Shown in pieces: positions 7,465 to 15,050 of a DNA stretch of 52,418 nucleotides (position 1 is its first letter; each line of letters starts with the position of its first letter). This stretch comes from DASYAE01 sp036501535 (lineage in GTDB: Bacteria; Actinomycetota; Actinomycetes; Streptomycetales; Catenulisporaceae): contig DASYAE010000256.1 of NCBI GenBank assembly GCA_036501535.1, positions 1-52,418 on the forward strand. The letters are read 5' to 3'. Both the position numbers and the translations under genes were made by a program. A model generated the notes under the pieces. It was not told the origin of the DNA. It saw nothing but the letters and a program-made list of their open reading frames with translations, and searched no databases.

Positions 7465-8588
7465 TCACCTGCCGGTGTGAAGTGGTGCGGTGGCGCGGCG
7501 GGCAGGTGCACCGTGACACGGAGGCCGCCGGCGGCGCGAGGGGCAAGGGTGAGGGTTCCGTCGTGTGCTTCGGCGATGCTCTTGACGATCGCCAGCCCGA
7601 GGCCGACACCTGCGTGGTCGGTGCGTATGCGTTCGGCGCCGCGGCGAAACGGCTCGTCGAGCGTGGAAACCAGCTGCGGGCTCAGCTCCTCGCCGGTGTT
7701 CTCGACGGTGAGCACCGCACTGTCGGGGCGGACGTCGGTCGTGACCCACACGGCGCCCCGTTCGGGCAGATTGTGGACGATCGCGTTGTGCACGAGGTTC
7801 GTGCTCAGCTGCAGCAGGAGCGTGGGTGAGCCGGTGGCGGGCGTGATGCCGCCGGAGGTCTCGATGGTGACGCCGCGCTTCTCCGCGAAGGGCAGCAGAG
7901 TTTCCGCGGCTTCCTCCGCGATCAGGGACATGTCCACCTGCTCTCGGGGGAAGGACCGCCGGCCGGCGCGGCTGAGCAGGAGCAGGGCCTCGGTGAGGTC
8001 GATCGCCCGGGTGTTGACGACGTGGAGGCGGTCGACGAGCTCGCCGGTGCCGCGGTCCGGATCGCTGCGGGCCGCGTCGAGGAGTGTCCGCGTGATCGCC
8101 AGCGGGGTGCGCAGTTCGTGGGAGGCGTTCGCCGCGAACCGCTGCTGCTCGGCGACGTGCGCTTCGAGCCGGGCGAGCATGGTGTCGACGGCGTCGGCGA
8201 GCTCGCGGAACTCGTCCGCGCGGCCCGGGAGCCGGATCCGGTGGGAGAGCGACCCGGTTGCGGCCTTGCGGGTGGCGTCGGTGATACGGGTGAGCGGAGC
8301 CAGCATGCGGCCGGCCAGGATCCACCCTCCCACCAGGCCGAACACCAGTAGCGACGGCAGCACGACGGCCACAGCCGGGCCGAACTTGTGCAGCAGGGCG
8401 AGGCGGCCGGGCGATTCGTGGCCGGGCCCCCGGTTGCCGCCGTGCGCGATGATGAGACTGTTGTCCGGTACATAGCGCAGGAGGAACATCCACACGACGC
8501 CGAGCAATAAGGCTCCTGCGAGCATGATGAAGCCGGCGTAGCTGAGGGTGAGTTTGAGGCGGACACTCCAGCCGGGGTCTCTATCCAC
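7440..8588 (-). CDS. vanS: VanS: membrane sensor histidine kinase
   Basis: Senses glycopeptide or cell-wall damage and phosphorylates VanR. The 382-residue protein has two N-terminal helices (about residues 11-36 and 73-97) flanking a short 35-residue extracytoplasmic sensor, then a HAMP linker, the H-box ASHELRTPL with phosphoacceptor His157, an N-box (LSTNLVHNAIVHN) and G-box (GVGLGLAIVKS). The short sensor is the Streptomyces VanS type, which binds vancomycin directly in studied species. GTG at 8588 is chosen because GGGAGGA lies 5 bases upstream; longer frames to 8777 run into vanR. It overlaps vanR by 8 bp, so the pair is co-translated. Confidence 0.93.
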   Translation of the reverse strand: MDRDPGWSVRLKLTLSYAGFIMLAGALLLGVVWMFLLRYVPDNSLIIAHGGNRGPGHESPGRLALLHKFGPAVAVVLPSLLVFGLVGGWILAGRMLAPLTRITDATRKAATGSLSHRIRLPGRADEFRELADAVDTMLARLEAHVAEQQRFAANASHELRTPLAITRTLLDAARSDPDRGTGELVDRLHVVNTRAIDLTEALLLLSRAGRRSFPREQVDMSLIAEEAAETLLPFAEKRGVTIETSGGITPATGSPTLLLQLSTNLVHNAIVHNLPERGAVWVTTDVRPDSAVLTVENTGEELSPQLVSTLDEPFRRGAERIRTDHAGVGLGLAIVKSIAEAHDGTLTLAPRAAGGLRVTVHLPAAPPHHFTPAGDYETGKSK

Positions 8589-9276
8589 GGTTTCCTCCCA
8601 CAGGTCCGGTGCCGGGCGCCGGGTCGATGCGATACCCGACGCCGGCCACGGTGGCGATGATCCGGGGTTCGCCGAGCCGTCTGCGCAGTGCCGAGACCGT
8701 GATGCGCACGGCGTTGGTGAACGGGTCCGCGTTCTCGTCCCAAGCCCGTTCCAGCAGCTCCTCGGCACTGACGACACCGCCTTCGGCGGCGACGAGGACT
8801 TCGAGGACGGCGAACTGCTTGCGGGTGAGCGCGACGTAGCGGCCGTCGCGGTAGACCTCGCGGCGGAACGGATCCAGGCGCAGGCCCGCGATCTCTCGCA
8901 CCGGCGGCCTGCTGTGGACGCGCCTGCGATCGAGCGCTCGCAGACGCAGCACGAGTTCCTGCAGCTCGAAGGGCTTCGTGAGGTAGTCGTCGGCGCCGAG
9001 CTCGAAGCCGGAGGCCTTGTCGTCGAGCCGGTCCGCGGCCGTGAGCATGAGGATCGGCATGCCGCTGCCGGAGGCGACGATCCGCCGGGCGACCTCGTCG
9101 CCGGAGGGGCCGGGGATGTCGCGGTCGAGAACGGCGATGTCGTAGGCGTTGACGCTCAGCATCTCCAGAGCGGCGGCGCCGTCGCCGGCGATGTCCGAGG
9201 CGATCGCCTCCAGACGCAGCCCATCGCGGATGGCCTCTGCCATGTACGGCTCGTCCTCGACGACCAAGACACGCAT
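8581..9276 (-). CDS. vanR: VanR: OmpR/PhoB-family response regulator
   Basis: A 231-residue regulator with an N-terminal receiver (VLVVEDEPYMAEA start, phosphoacceptor Asp51 in AVLDRDIPG, conserved Lys in DDYLTKPFE) and a C-terminal winged helix (from about residue 130; VRITVSALRRRLG recognition region, GVGYRID wing). Phosphorylated VanR should activate vanHAX, and, from the shared boxes, murF and its own operon. The ATG at 9276 begins exactly at the receiver; the longer frame to 9366 would add an unrelated extension across the operator. It heads a vanRS operon. Confidence 0.93.
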   Translation of the reverse strand: MRVLVVEDEPYMAEAIRDGLRLEAIASDIAGDGAAALEMLSVNAYDIAVLDRDIPGPSGDEVARRIVASGSGMPILMLTAADRLDDKASGFELGADDYLTKPFELQELVLRLRALDRRRVHSRPPVREIAGLRLDPFRREVYRDGRYVALTRKQFAVLEVLVAAEGGVVSAEELLERAWDENADPFTNAVRITVSALRRRLGEPRIIATVAGVGYRIDPAPGTGPVGGNRG

Positions 9277-9301
9277 GATCTCGATGCTACGAGCCGGAGC
9301 G

Positions 9302-9321
9302 TATCGTCGGCGTACCGAAAA
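9302..9321 (+). promoter_or_regulatory. Candidate VanR box upstream of vanRS
   Basis: TATCGTCGGCGTACCGAAAA on the plus strand, 25 bases upstream of the vanR ATG but oriented away from vanR, unlike the boxes at murF and vanH, which point toward their genes. It may serve autoregulation, or activate transcription to the right toward a small ORF at 9377. Confidence 0.5.
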
Positions 9322-9376
9322 AGCCGGGGGTGCCGGGGCGTGCCGGATCACGCAGGTCGTTACCACGAGGAGCGTC

Positions 9377-9505
9377 GTGACTGGGAGCGCTCACGGCATT
9401 CACGGCAAAGAATATCCTGCTAGATCTCGACTACTCGATACAGCAGTGGTATCTCTTCCCAGCGAGGCTGTGAACGATCCCAACAACTCGTACCGGCAAG
9501 CCTGA
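9377..9505 (+). CDS. Possible 42-residue small ORF between vanR and the galactanase
   Basis: GTG at 9377 has a very good ribosome site (GAGGAG at 9367-9372, 4-base spacer) and opens a 42-codon frame ending at TGA 9503-9505. The product is hydrophilic, with no membrane segment or recognised motif. Codon use is poorer in G/C at third positions (TAT, CCT, GCT, AGA, TCT in a row) than in true genes around it, which counts against it or suggests recent origin. It lies 55 bases downstream of the candidate VanR box that points this way. I do not recognise it; it could be a regulatory leader or noise. Confidence 0.22.
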   Translation: MTGSAHGIHGKEYPARSRLLDTAVVSLPSEAVNDPNNSYRQA

Positions 9506-9523
9506 TCTTGGGGTGATGCGCAG

Positions 9524-11134
9524 ATGTACAGGAGATCACGAACACGGACGCGAGGGATCTGCGCGGGCGTCGCCGCCCTCGCCTTGGCCGCCTTCCCGAC
9601 GGCGGCGCACGCACAAGACTCGGGGAGCCGGCCGGGCGCGGGCACCGGCCAGGTGGTCAATGCCGGATTCGACCTCGACGGGACCGGCACGGCCACCCCG
9701 ACCGGCTGGACCGCCTCCGGCACGCCGGGCGCGTCGTTCACCGAGGCCACCGGCTACGGCTACAACGGCGACGCGTATCAGCTCACGCACTGGTCCGCCT
9801 CAGCGTACGACGTCGCCACCTCCCAGCGCGTGACAGGCCTCGCCGACGGTGACTACACGCTCGGAGCGTGGGTGAAGTCCGGCGGCGGCGACACGGCGAA
9901 CTACATCGAGCTCCAGTCCGGCCGCGCCGAGAACCGGACCGCCGTTCCGGTGATCTCCGACGGCAGCTGGCTCCACATCGTCACGTCGGTGCGTGTGACA
10001 GGGCACGAAGCCACGATCCGCCTGGTCTCGGACAGCGCAGCCGGCGACTGGACCAACTACGGCCTCATCACCCTCGCCCCCGGATACGCCTCCCTGCCGA
10101 TCCGCGGCGGCGACGTGTCGAGCCTGGTGCGCGGCGAGCAGGACGGCGGCGTCTACTACAACGCCGAGGGGCAGCAGCAGAACGCGTTGCAGATCCTCGG
10201 CGACGCGGGCATGAACTACGTCCGGCTGCGCGTCTGGGTCAACCCGGAGGACGGCTTCGACAACGAGCAGCAGCTGCTTGAAGGCGCGCGGCAGGCGAAG
10301 GCCCATCACATGAAGCTGCTGCTCGACTTCCACTACTCCGACACCTGGGCCGACCCGGGCCACCAGGCCACTCCGGCCGCGTGGGCGAACGACACGCTCA
10401 GCCAGCTCGAGGCGCAGATCTACAGCTACTCGGCGAAGGTCGTGAGGGACCTGGTCCGCCAGGGCACCCCGCCGGATATGGTGCAGACCGGCAACGAGGT
10501 CAACGGCGGCTTCCTCTGGCCGACCGGCCTGGACTACGGCTCGACCGACGCCTGGACCACCTTCGGCGCGCTGCTCAAGTCGGCGATCGCGGGCGTGAAG
10601 TCGGCCGACCCGCGCACTCTGATCGCCCTGCACATCGCCAACGCGGCCGACTGGGGCGGCGTCGAGTGGTTCTACGACAACGCGCTCGCCCAGGGCGTCC
10701 CCTTCGACGTCATCGCCCTGTCGTACTACTCGTACTGGCACGGATACCTCGACGAGCTCCAGTCGACCCTGGACAACACCGCGGCCAGGTACGGCAAGCC
10801 GATCATCCTCGCCGAGACCGCCTACCCATGGACACTCGCCAGCGGAGACCCGACCGCGACCCTGAGCTTCAGCGACCCGAGCGAGCTGGAGACCGGCTAC
10901 CCCGCCACCCCGGCCGGCCAGGCGGCGATGTTCCGCGACACGCAGAGCATCGTCCAGGCGGTCCCGGGCGGCCTCGGCCTCGGCGCCTTCTACTGGGAGC
11001 CGACGTGGACGGTCGTGAAGGGCAACGGATGGGACCCGACCGACCCGTCGGCCGGCGACGGCTGGGAGAACCAGGCGATGTTCGACTACAGCGACAAGGC
11101 CCTGCCGGTCATCAACGACTACGCACCGCGTTAG
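9524..11134 (+). CDS. Secreted GH53 endo-beta-1,4-galactanase with N-terminal carbohydrate-binding region
   Basis: Cleaves beta-1,4-galactan side chains of plant pectin outside the cell. The 536-residue precursor has a signal peptide (Arg-rich start, hydrophobic core, AHA cleavage near residue 29), a beta-sandwich carbohydrate-binding region (about 40-175, NAGFDLDGTGTATPTGW motif), and a GH53 catalytic barrel (about 185-536). The family catalytic pair is visible: acid/base Glu325 in TGNEVNGG and nucleophile Glu431 in ILAETAYPW; LRVWVNPEDGFD and LLLDFHYSDTWADPGHQ are family signatures. It stands alone, followed by a strong hairpin, and is unrelated to the van genes. Confidence 0.92.
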   Translation: MYRRSRTRTRGICAGVAALALAAFPTAAHAQDSGSRPGAGTGQVVNAGFDLDGTGTATPTGWTASGTPGASFTEATGYGYNGDAYQLTHWSASAYDVATSQRVTGLADGDYTLGAWVKSGGGDTANYIELQSGRAENRTAVPVISDGSWLHIVTSVRVTGHEATIRLVSDSAAGDWTNYGLITLAPGYASLPIRGGDVSSLVRGEQDGGVYYNAEGQQQNALQILGDAGMNYVRLRVWVNPEDGFDNEQQLLEGARQAKAHHMKLLLDFHYSDTWADPGHQATPAAWANDTLSQLEAQIYSYSAKVVRDLVRQGTPPDMVQTGNEVNGGFLWPTGLDYGSTDAWTTFGALLKSAIAGVKSADPRTLIALHIANAADWGGVEWFYDNALAQGVPFDVIALSYYSYWHGYLDELQSTLDNTAARYGKPIILAETAYPWTLASGDPTATLSFSDPSELETGYPATPAGQAAMFRDTQSIVQAVPGGLGLGAFYWEPTWTVVKGNGWDPTDPSAGDGWENQAMFDYSDKALPVINDYAPR

Positions 11135-11145
11135 GCCGCTGGGAC

Positions 11146-11203
11146 GCCGGATCCTCCCGGGCCGCGACCCACAGCTGCGGTCGCGGTCGGGGGAGGATCC
11201 GGC
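11146..11203 (+). terminator. Hairpin terminator after the galactanase
   Basis: A 13-bp perfect outer stem (11146-11158 with 11191-11203) and an 8-bp inner stem (11162-11169 with 11179-11186), 12 bases after the stop codon. No U-run follows, as is common for high-GC actinomycete terminators. Confidence 0.75.
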
Positions 11204-11303
11204 CTGGGATGACGGCGTGTGACGGTCACGGCTCGGGCATCGGGCGTCGGGCATCGACGTCAAGCGTCAGATTCTGAGCGGGGAACGGGTCTTCGCGCGG
11301 GCC

Positions 11304-11362
11304 TTGACGGTTGACGCCTCGTGCAGCTACGTTCAACCCATTCGTTAATTAACAGAATGGTT
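11304..11362 (+). promoter_or_regulatory. Promoter and autoregulatory operator of the ArsR-type operon
   Basis: TTGACG (11304-11309), an 18-base spacer and TACGTT (11328-11333) form a sigma-70-like promoter. Immediately downstream, 11335-11362 is an AT-rich inverted repeat (AACC-CATTC ... GAATG-GTT around a perfect GTTAATTAAC centre), which contrasts with the GC-rich surroundings. It ends 7 bases before the GTG start, a position where a bound repressor would block initiation. Binding by the ArsR-family product is inferred. Confidence 0.6.
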
Positions 11363-11369
11363 AAGTAGC

Positions 11370-11708
11370 GTGGCGGACGACCGGCTCAGTGTGATTTTCG
11401 GAGCGCTGGCGGACCCGACCCGACGAGCGATACTCACGAGGCTCGCCGACGGGGAGGCGACGGTGACCGAGATCGCGGCCCCCGTCGCGATCAGCATGCC
11501 GGCGATCTCGCGGCACCTGAAGGTGTTGGAACGCGCCGGACTCATCTCGCGCAGCCGCCACAGCCAGCGCCTGTCCAGCACGCTGCAAGCCGCCCCGCTG
11601 CGAGAGGCGACCGAGTGGATGGAGCAGTACCGCCGGTTCTGGGCCGCCAGCTTCGACCGCCTCGACGGGCACCTGCGCCAGGCCGCACCGCCAGAGGAAG
11701 CACGTTGA
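11370..11708 (+). CDS. ArsR-family winged-helix repressor (SdpR-like)
   Basis: A 112-residue DNA-binding protein. The ArsR fold is visible: ALADPTRRAILTRLADG (helix 1-2), VTEIAAPVAISMPAISRHLKVLERAGLI (helix-turn-helix, about residues 30-58), and a wing containing RSRHSQR. It has no cysteine metal-site motif, so it is not a metal sensor; this subgroup typically pairs with an AHSA1-domain gene, as here. GTG at 11370 follows the palindromic operator. The stop overlaps the next start (TTGA), giving a three-gene operon: repressor, AHSA1 protein, reductase. Confidence 0.88.
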   Translation: MADDRLSVIFGALADPTRRAILTRLADGEATVTEIAAPVAISMPAISRHLKVLERAGLISRSRHSQRLSSTLQAAPLREATEWMEQYRRFWAASFDRLDGHLRQAAPPEEAR

Positions 11709-12187
11709 GTCAAGACATCTACATCGCACGTGTGTTCAATGCTCCGCCTGAGCAGGTGTACCAGGCCTTCACCGACCCGGACCGGCTCGTTCAGTGGTTC
11801 GGGCCCGACGACTGCACAGTCGCGCGCGAGAGCATCGCGATCGATCCGCGGGTGGGCGGACATCTCCGGTTCACGATGACCGGCCCTGGCGTGGACAGTT
11901 CCGTCGAGATCGTGTTCACCGAGGTGGTCGAGAATCAGCTGCTGGCCGGCGATATGGAAGCCACCGCAGTGCCCGGCGAAAAAGCACCGTTACGCATGCG
12001 CCTCAGGTTCGAGTTCCACGACGAAGGCGGTGGCAGGACCAGGCTCGAACTCAGCCAGGGACCATTCACCACCGCGTGGCTCGGCACGGGCGCACGCGGC
12101 GGTTGGGAAAGCTCGTTCGCCAAGTTGGACGCGCTGCACCGCAGGCGCAACCACAGCACCGACAGCACGAACGGAGACGCACGATGA
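11705..12187 (+). CDS. AHSA1/SRPBCC-domain protein
   Basis: A 160-residue protein of the Aha1/START-like fold, which forms a hydrophobic ligand cavity. The typical start (YIARVFNAPPEQVYQAFTDPDRLVQWFGP) and the middle VGGHLRFTM and internal FEFHDEGGGRTRLEL strands are clear. The TTG at 11705 is chosen because GAGGAAG lies 4 bases upstream and it overlaps the repressor's TGA, an arrangement for coupled translation; longer frames enter the repressor gene. The C terminus ends in a long helix (WESSFAKLDAL). It may bind or modify a small molecule sensed by this operon; the ligand is unknown. Confidence 0.87.
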   Translation: MSQDIYIARVFNAPPEQVYQAFTDPDRLVQWFGPDDCTVARESIAIDPRVGGHLRFTMTGPGVDSSVEIVFTEVVENQLLAGDMEATAVPGEKAPLRMRLRFEFHDEGGGRTRLELSQGPFTTAWLGTGARGGWESSFAKLDALHRRRNHSTDSTNGDAR

Positions 12188-12741
12188 ATCAGACGAGCAC
12201 GCAGGACGGCGTCGTCCTCGTACACAGGTCGATGTCAGTCGACGGATTCATCGCTGGACCCGACCACGCAATGGATTGGGTCTTCGGCTACCTGGCGCCC
12301 GACGACTTCCCGGAGATCATCACGGCGACCGGTGCGATCCTTGCCGGACGGCGCACCTACGACGTTGGCAGGCGAGACGCGGACAAGGCGACCGGCGAGG
12401 CCTACGGCGGCGCATGGTCGGGGCCCCAGTTCGTCCTGACGCACAGGCCGCCGCAGGACCCGGGCCCCGACGTGACGTTCCTGACCGACGACATCGAATC
12501 CGCCGTCGCCACCGCCCGGAACGCCGCACACGGCAAGAACCTTGAGATCTTCGGTTCCGATGTCACACGACAAGCCCTCGAGCACGGGCTCGTCGACATG
12601 ATCCTCGTGCACATCGTGCCACTGCTGCTCGGCGAGGGTACGCCGTTCTCTCCTGCCGGATCACCTCGAACCAACCTGCAACCAGTGGACACCACTCGCT
12701 CGGGATCCGTGACCACACTGCACTTCCGTGTCCTCAAATAG
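12184..12741 (+). CDS. RibD C-terminal / DHFR-like reductase
   Basis: A 185-residue NADPH-dependent reductase-fold protein. It starts with VVLVHRSMSVDGFIAGPDHAMDWV and carries the family's GRRTYDVG, LTHRPP and LEIFGSDVTRQALEHGLVDMILVHIVPLLLGEG segments. This family contains riboflavin pathway reductases and many stand-alone proteins of unknown substrate. The ATGA overlap with the AHSA1 gene places it third in the operon. A second, distantly related copy lies at 28663. Confidence 0.85.
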   Translation: MNQTSTQDGVVLVHRSMSVDGFIAGPDHAMDWVFGYLAPDDFPEIITATGAILAGRRTYDVGRRDADKATGEAYGGAWSGPQFVLTHRPPQDPGPDVTFLTDDIESAVATARNAAHGKNLEIFGSDVTRQALEHGLVDMILVHIVPLLLGEGTPFSPAGSPRTNLQPVDTTRSGSVTTLHFRVLK

Positions 12742-13031
12742 CCTGCAACGAGCGCAGTGACCGGGCGCTGAACACCTGCGCCCGACGCAGACCGGCGCTC
12801 GTACCGCCTGCGCAGATCGTCAAACGCTCCGGGCACCGCTCTCTGAACGCTACTGAAGCGCGACAGGCATCGATCCGAGAATGAATGGGAGCCGAATCGG
12901 CCTTCTAGCAGTCCTCTGGCCATGCCTCCAGGTGCTCTGCACGCGATCCCGCTGTCCGGCGGTTACGTTGATTCTGAGGGTTCTCATAAGCGCGTCGAAT
13001 CCGGTGGCGCGCCCAAGCCTGCGAGGTACGA

Positions 13032-13874
13032 GTGATATCCAAGCGTGTACAGAACACCGCGCTGGCCGTCGGTGTGTACCGGGCCTGGGAGCACCGGTTG
13101 CCGGCACAGACGCGGCTGTTCGACGATCCGGTCATCGAGCACTTGCTCAGCGGCGTGTACGGGCTCGTGGCGCGCAACGGCCTGGCGCGCCGGATCGCCG
13201 CGCGGGTCCTCGAGGCCTATGCGCCGGGCGTCTGCGGCGGGGTCGTCTGCCGCACCCGCGCCATCGACGAGGCGACCTGTGAAGCGATCGCCGCGGGTGC
13301 GACGCAGATCGTCGTCCTCGGCGCGGGCATGGACACGCGCCCGTACCGGCTGGCGCAGATGAGTGGCGTGACCGTCTGGGAGCTGGACGTCCCGGACGTG
13401 CTTGCGGCGAAGAGGGCCTCGCTGACGCGGGCGCTCGGCCGGGTGCCGGGGAACGTGCGCTATCTGTCGGTCGATCTGACTGCCGGGACGCTGGCCGAGG
13501 CGCTGGCCGCCGACGGTTTCGACCCCGACGTGCAGACCCTGCTGCTATGCGAGGGGGTCAGCATGTACCTGCCGCGCGACGCGGTCGAGCAGATCCTCGC
13601 CTTCGCCGGCACGATGGCTGCCGGCAGCCGGTTCGTCTTCACGTACTTCCTGCAGAGCGTGTTCGAGAGCGCTCGGCTCGCAAAGGCGGTCGAGCGGTAC
13701 GAGTGGCTCAGCGGGTTCGATCCGGAGCAGTTGGCCGGGCTGTTCGCCGAACGCGGCCTCGACCTCGTCGAGGACATCGGCGCCGAGGACTACGAGAAGC
13801 GGTACCTGCGACCGCGCAACCGGTCCCTGCCCGTGTACGCACTCGAACGCCAGGCGGTCGCGGAGATCGGCTGA
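13032..13874 (+). CDS. SAM-dependent methyltransferase, LCM/TIGR00027-like family
   Basis: A 280-residue class I methyltransferase of the leucine-carboxyl-methyltransferase-like family common in actinomycete secondary metabolism. SAM-binding VVLGAGMDTRPYRL (about residue 97), acidic loop ELDVPDVLAAKRASL and LLLCEGVSMYLPRDAVEQIL are visible. GTG at 13032 has GAGG about 6 bases upstream. The 290 bases upstream hold no gene. It sits just before the polyketide locus in the same direction, separated by 141 bp, so it could methylate that product, though it may be independent. Confidence 0.8.
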   Translation: MISKRVQNTALAVGVYRAWEHRLPAQTRLFDDPVIEHLLSGVYGLVARNGLARRIAARVLEAYAPGVCGGVVCRTRAIDEATCEAIAAGATQIVVLGAGMDTRPYRLAQMSGVTVWELDVPDVLAAKRASLTRALGRVPGNVRYLSVDLTAGTLAEALAADGFDPDVQTLLLCEGVSMYLPRDAVEQILAFAGTMAAGSRFVFTYFLQSVFESARLAKAVERYEWLSGFDPEQLAGLFAERGLDLVEDIGAEDYEKRYLRPRNRSLPVYALERQAVAEIG

Positions 13875-14015
13875 CCGGACCCTCGGGCAATGCGGCGCCC
13901 GGCGTTCAGGCGCTTCTGGATCCCGGCTCGAGACAGGCTGGACCACGAAATGTAATCCGAATAGTACGTTTGGTCACATGATGCGACGTCCGTGTTCGGA
14001 TCATCGGGAGGCGCG

Positions 14016-15050
14016 ATGAAACTCACCAACGTCTATCTGTCCGGACTGGGCGTCTATCAGCCCCCGACGGTGGATACCAGAGAGGCTGCCCGGCGCGGCG
14101 AGTACCATCCCGGCTTCTACCAGGAGAACAAGTTCACCGGACTCTGCGTCGCGGGCGACGTGCCACCGGTGGAGATGGCCGTGCAGGCCGGTCGCCAGGC
14201 GCTGTCCCGGGCCGGCGACGATCCCGGCCGGGTCGGTCTGCTGCTGCACACGGCCATGCATTGGCAGGGGCCTGAGGGCTGGAACGCCGCGGCCTACATC
14301 CAGAAGAACGTCGTCGGCGGCACGATCCCGGCGTTCGAGATCCGGGTCGGCTGCGGCGGCCTGTTCGCCGCGCTGGAGCTCGCCGCTCCCCGCCTCGACG
14401 GGCCGGGCTCGGACGAGACGGTTCTCGTGACCACGGCCGAGAACTTCGGCACGCAGCTGGTCGACCGGTGGAACGCGCTACCCGGGTACATCCAGGGCGA
14501 CGCCGGCAGCGCGCTGCTGTTGGACCGGAACGCCGGCTTCGCCCGGCTGCGCGCCCTGGGCTGCATCACCGTCTCCGAGGTGGAACAGCTGTACCGCGGC
14601 GGAGAGCCATTGTGGCCGCCGACGCTGTCGCCGGGCGAGAAGCCTGATATGCGGCCGCGGGTGACGTACTTCCGGGAGAACGTCATGGCGCTGGCCGAAG
14701 CCAACGAGATAATCGCCCGGTCGCTGGTCAAGGTGATCGAGCAGACCCTGGACGAGGCGGAGCGCTCGCTCGACGACATAGCCCGGGTGGTCTACATGAA
14801 CGCGGCGAGCTTCGTCATGCACCAGCAGCTGCTCGAGCCTCTGGGCATCCCGATGGAGCGGACCACCTGGGACTTCGGCCGCGGCCTCGGGCACTGCGGT
14901 GCGAACGACCAGCCGCTGTCGCTCAACCACCTGCTGGTCACCGGCCAGCTCCAGGCCGGCGACCACGTGCTGGTGGCCGGCGGGGGGCCGGCCATGGTGG
15001 CCGCCGCGGTGCTGGAGATCCTGGAGGTCCCCGAGTGGGCGCTGGCGTGA
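14016..15050 (+). CDS. KASIII-like ketosynthase/acyltransferase with Cys-His-Asp-type active site
   Basis: A 344-residue thiolase-fold protein of the FabH superfamily. Cys113 in RVGCGGLFAAL is the nucleophile, and His269 (FVMHQQLL) and the GHCGANDQ motif (His293, Asn297, Asp298) follow. Where FabH has GN(T/S), this protein has the GHxGxxDQ pattern seen in CerJ-type KASIII-like enzymes, which transfer acyl groups rather than condense them; so acyl transfer or decarboxylation-free priming is plausible (inference). ATG at 14016 has GGGAGG 5 bases upstream. It opens a run of overlapping genes leading to the PKS; the next start lies within its last 16 bases. Confidence 0.82.
   Translation: MKLTNVYLSGLGVYQPPTVDTREAARRGEYHPGFYQENKFTGLCVAGDVPPVEMAVQAGRQALSRAGDDPGRVGLLLHTAMHWQGPEGWNAAAYIQKNVVGGTIPAFEIRVGCGGLFAALELAAPRLDGPGSDETVLVTTAENFGTQLVDRWNALPGYIQGDAGSALLLDRNAGFARLRALGCITVSEVEQLYRGGEPLWPPTLSPGEKPDMRPRVTYFRENVMALAEANEIIARSLVKVIEQTLDEAERSLDDIARVVYMNAASFVMHQQLLEPLGIPMERTTWDFGRGLGHCGANDQPLSLNHLLVTGQLQAGDHVLVAGGGPAMVAAAVLEILEVPEWALA

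Noticed and set aside
3347..9276. The van genes as part of a glycopeptide biosynthetic cluster
   Set aside because: No NRPS, P450 cross-linking enzyme or glycosyltransferase gene is present in the window; the polyketide genes nearby are unrelated.
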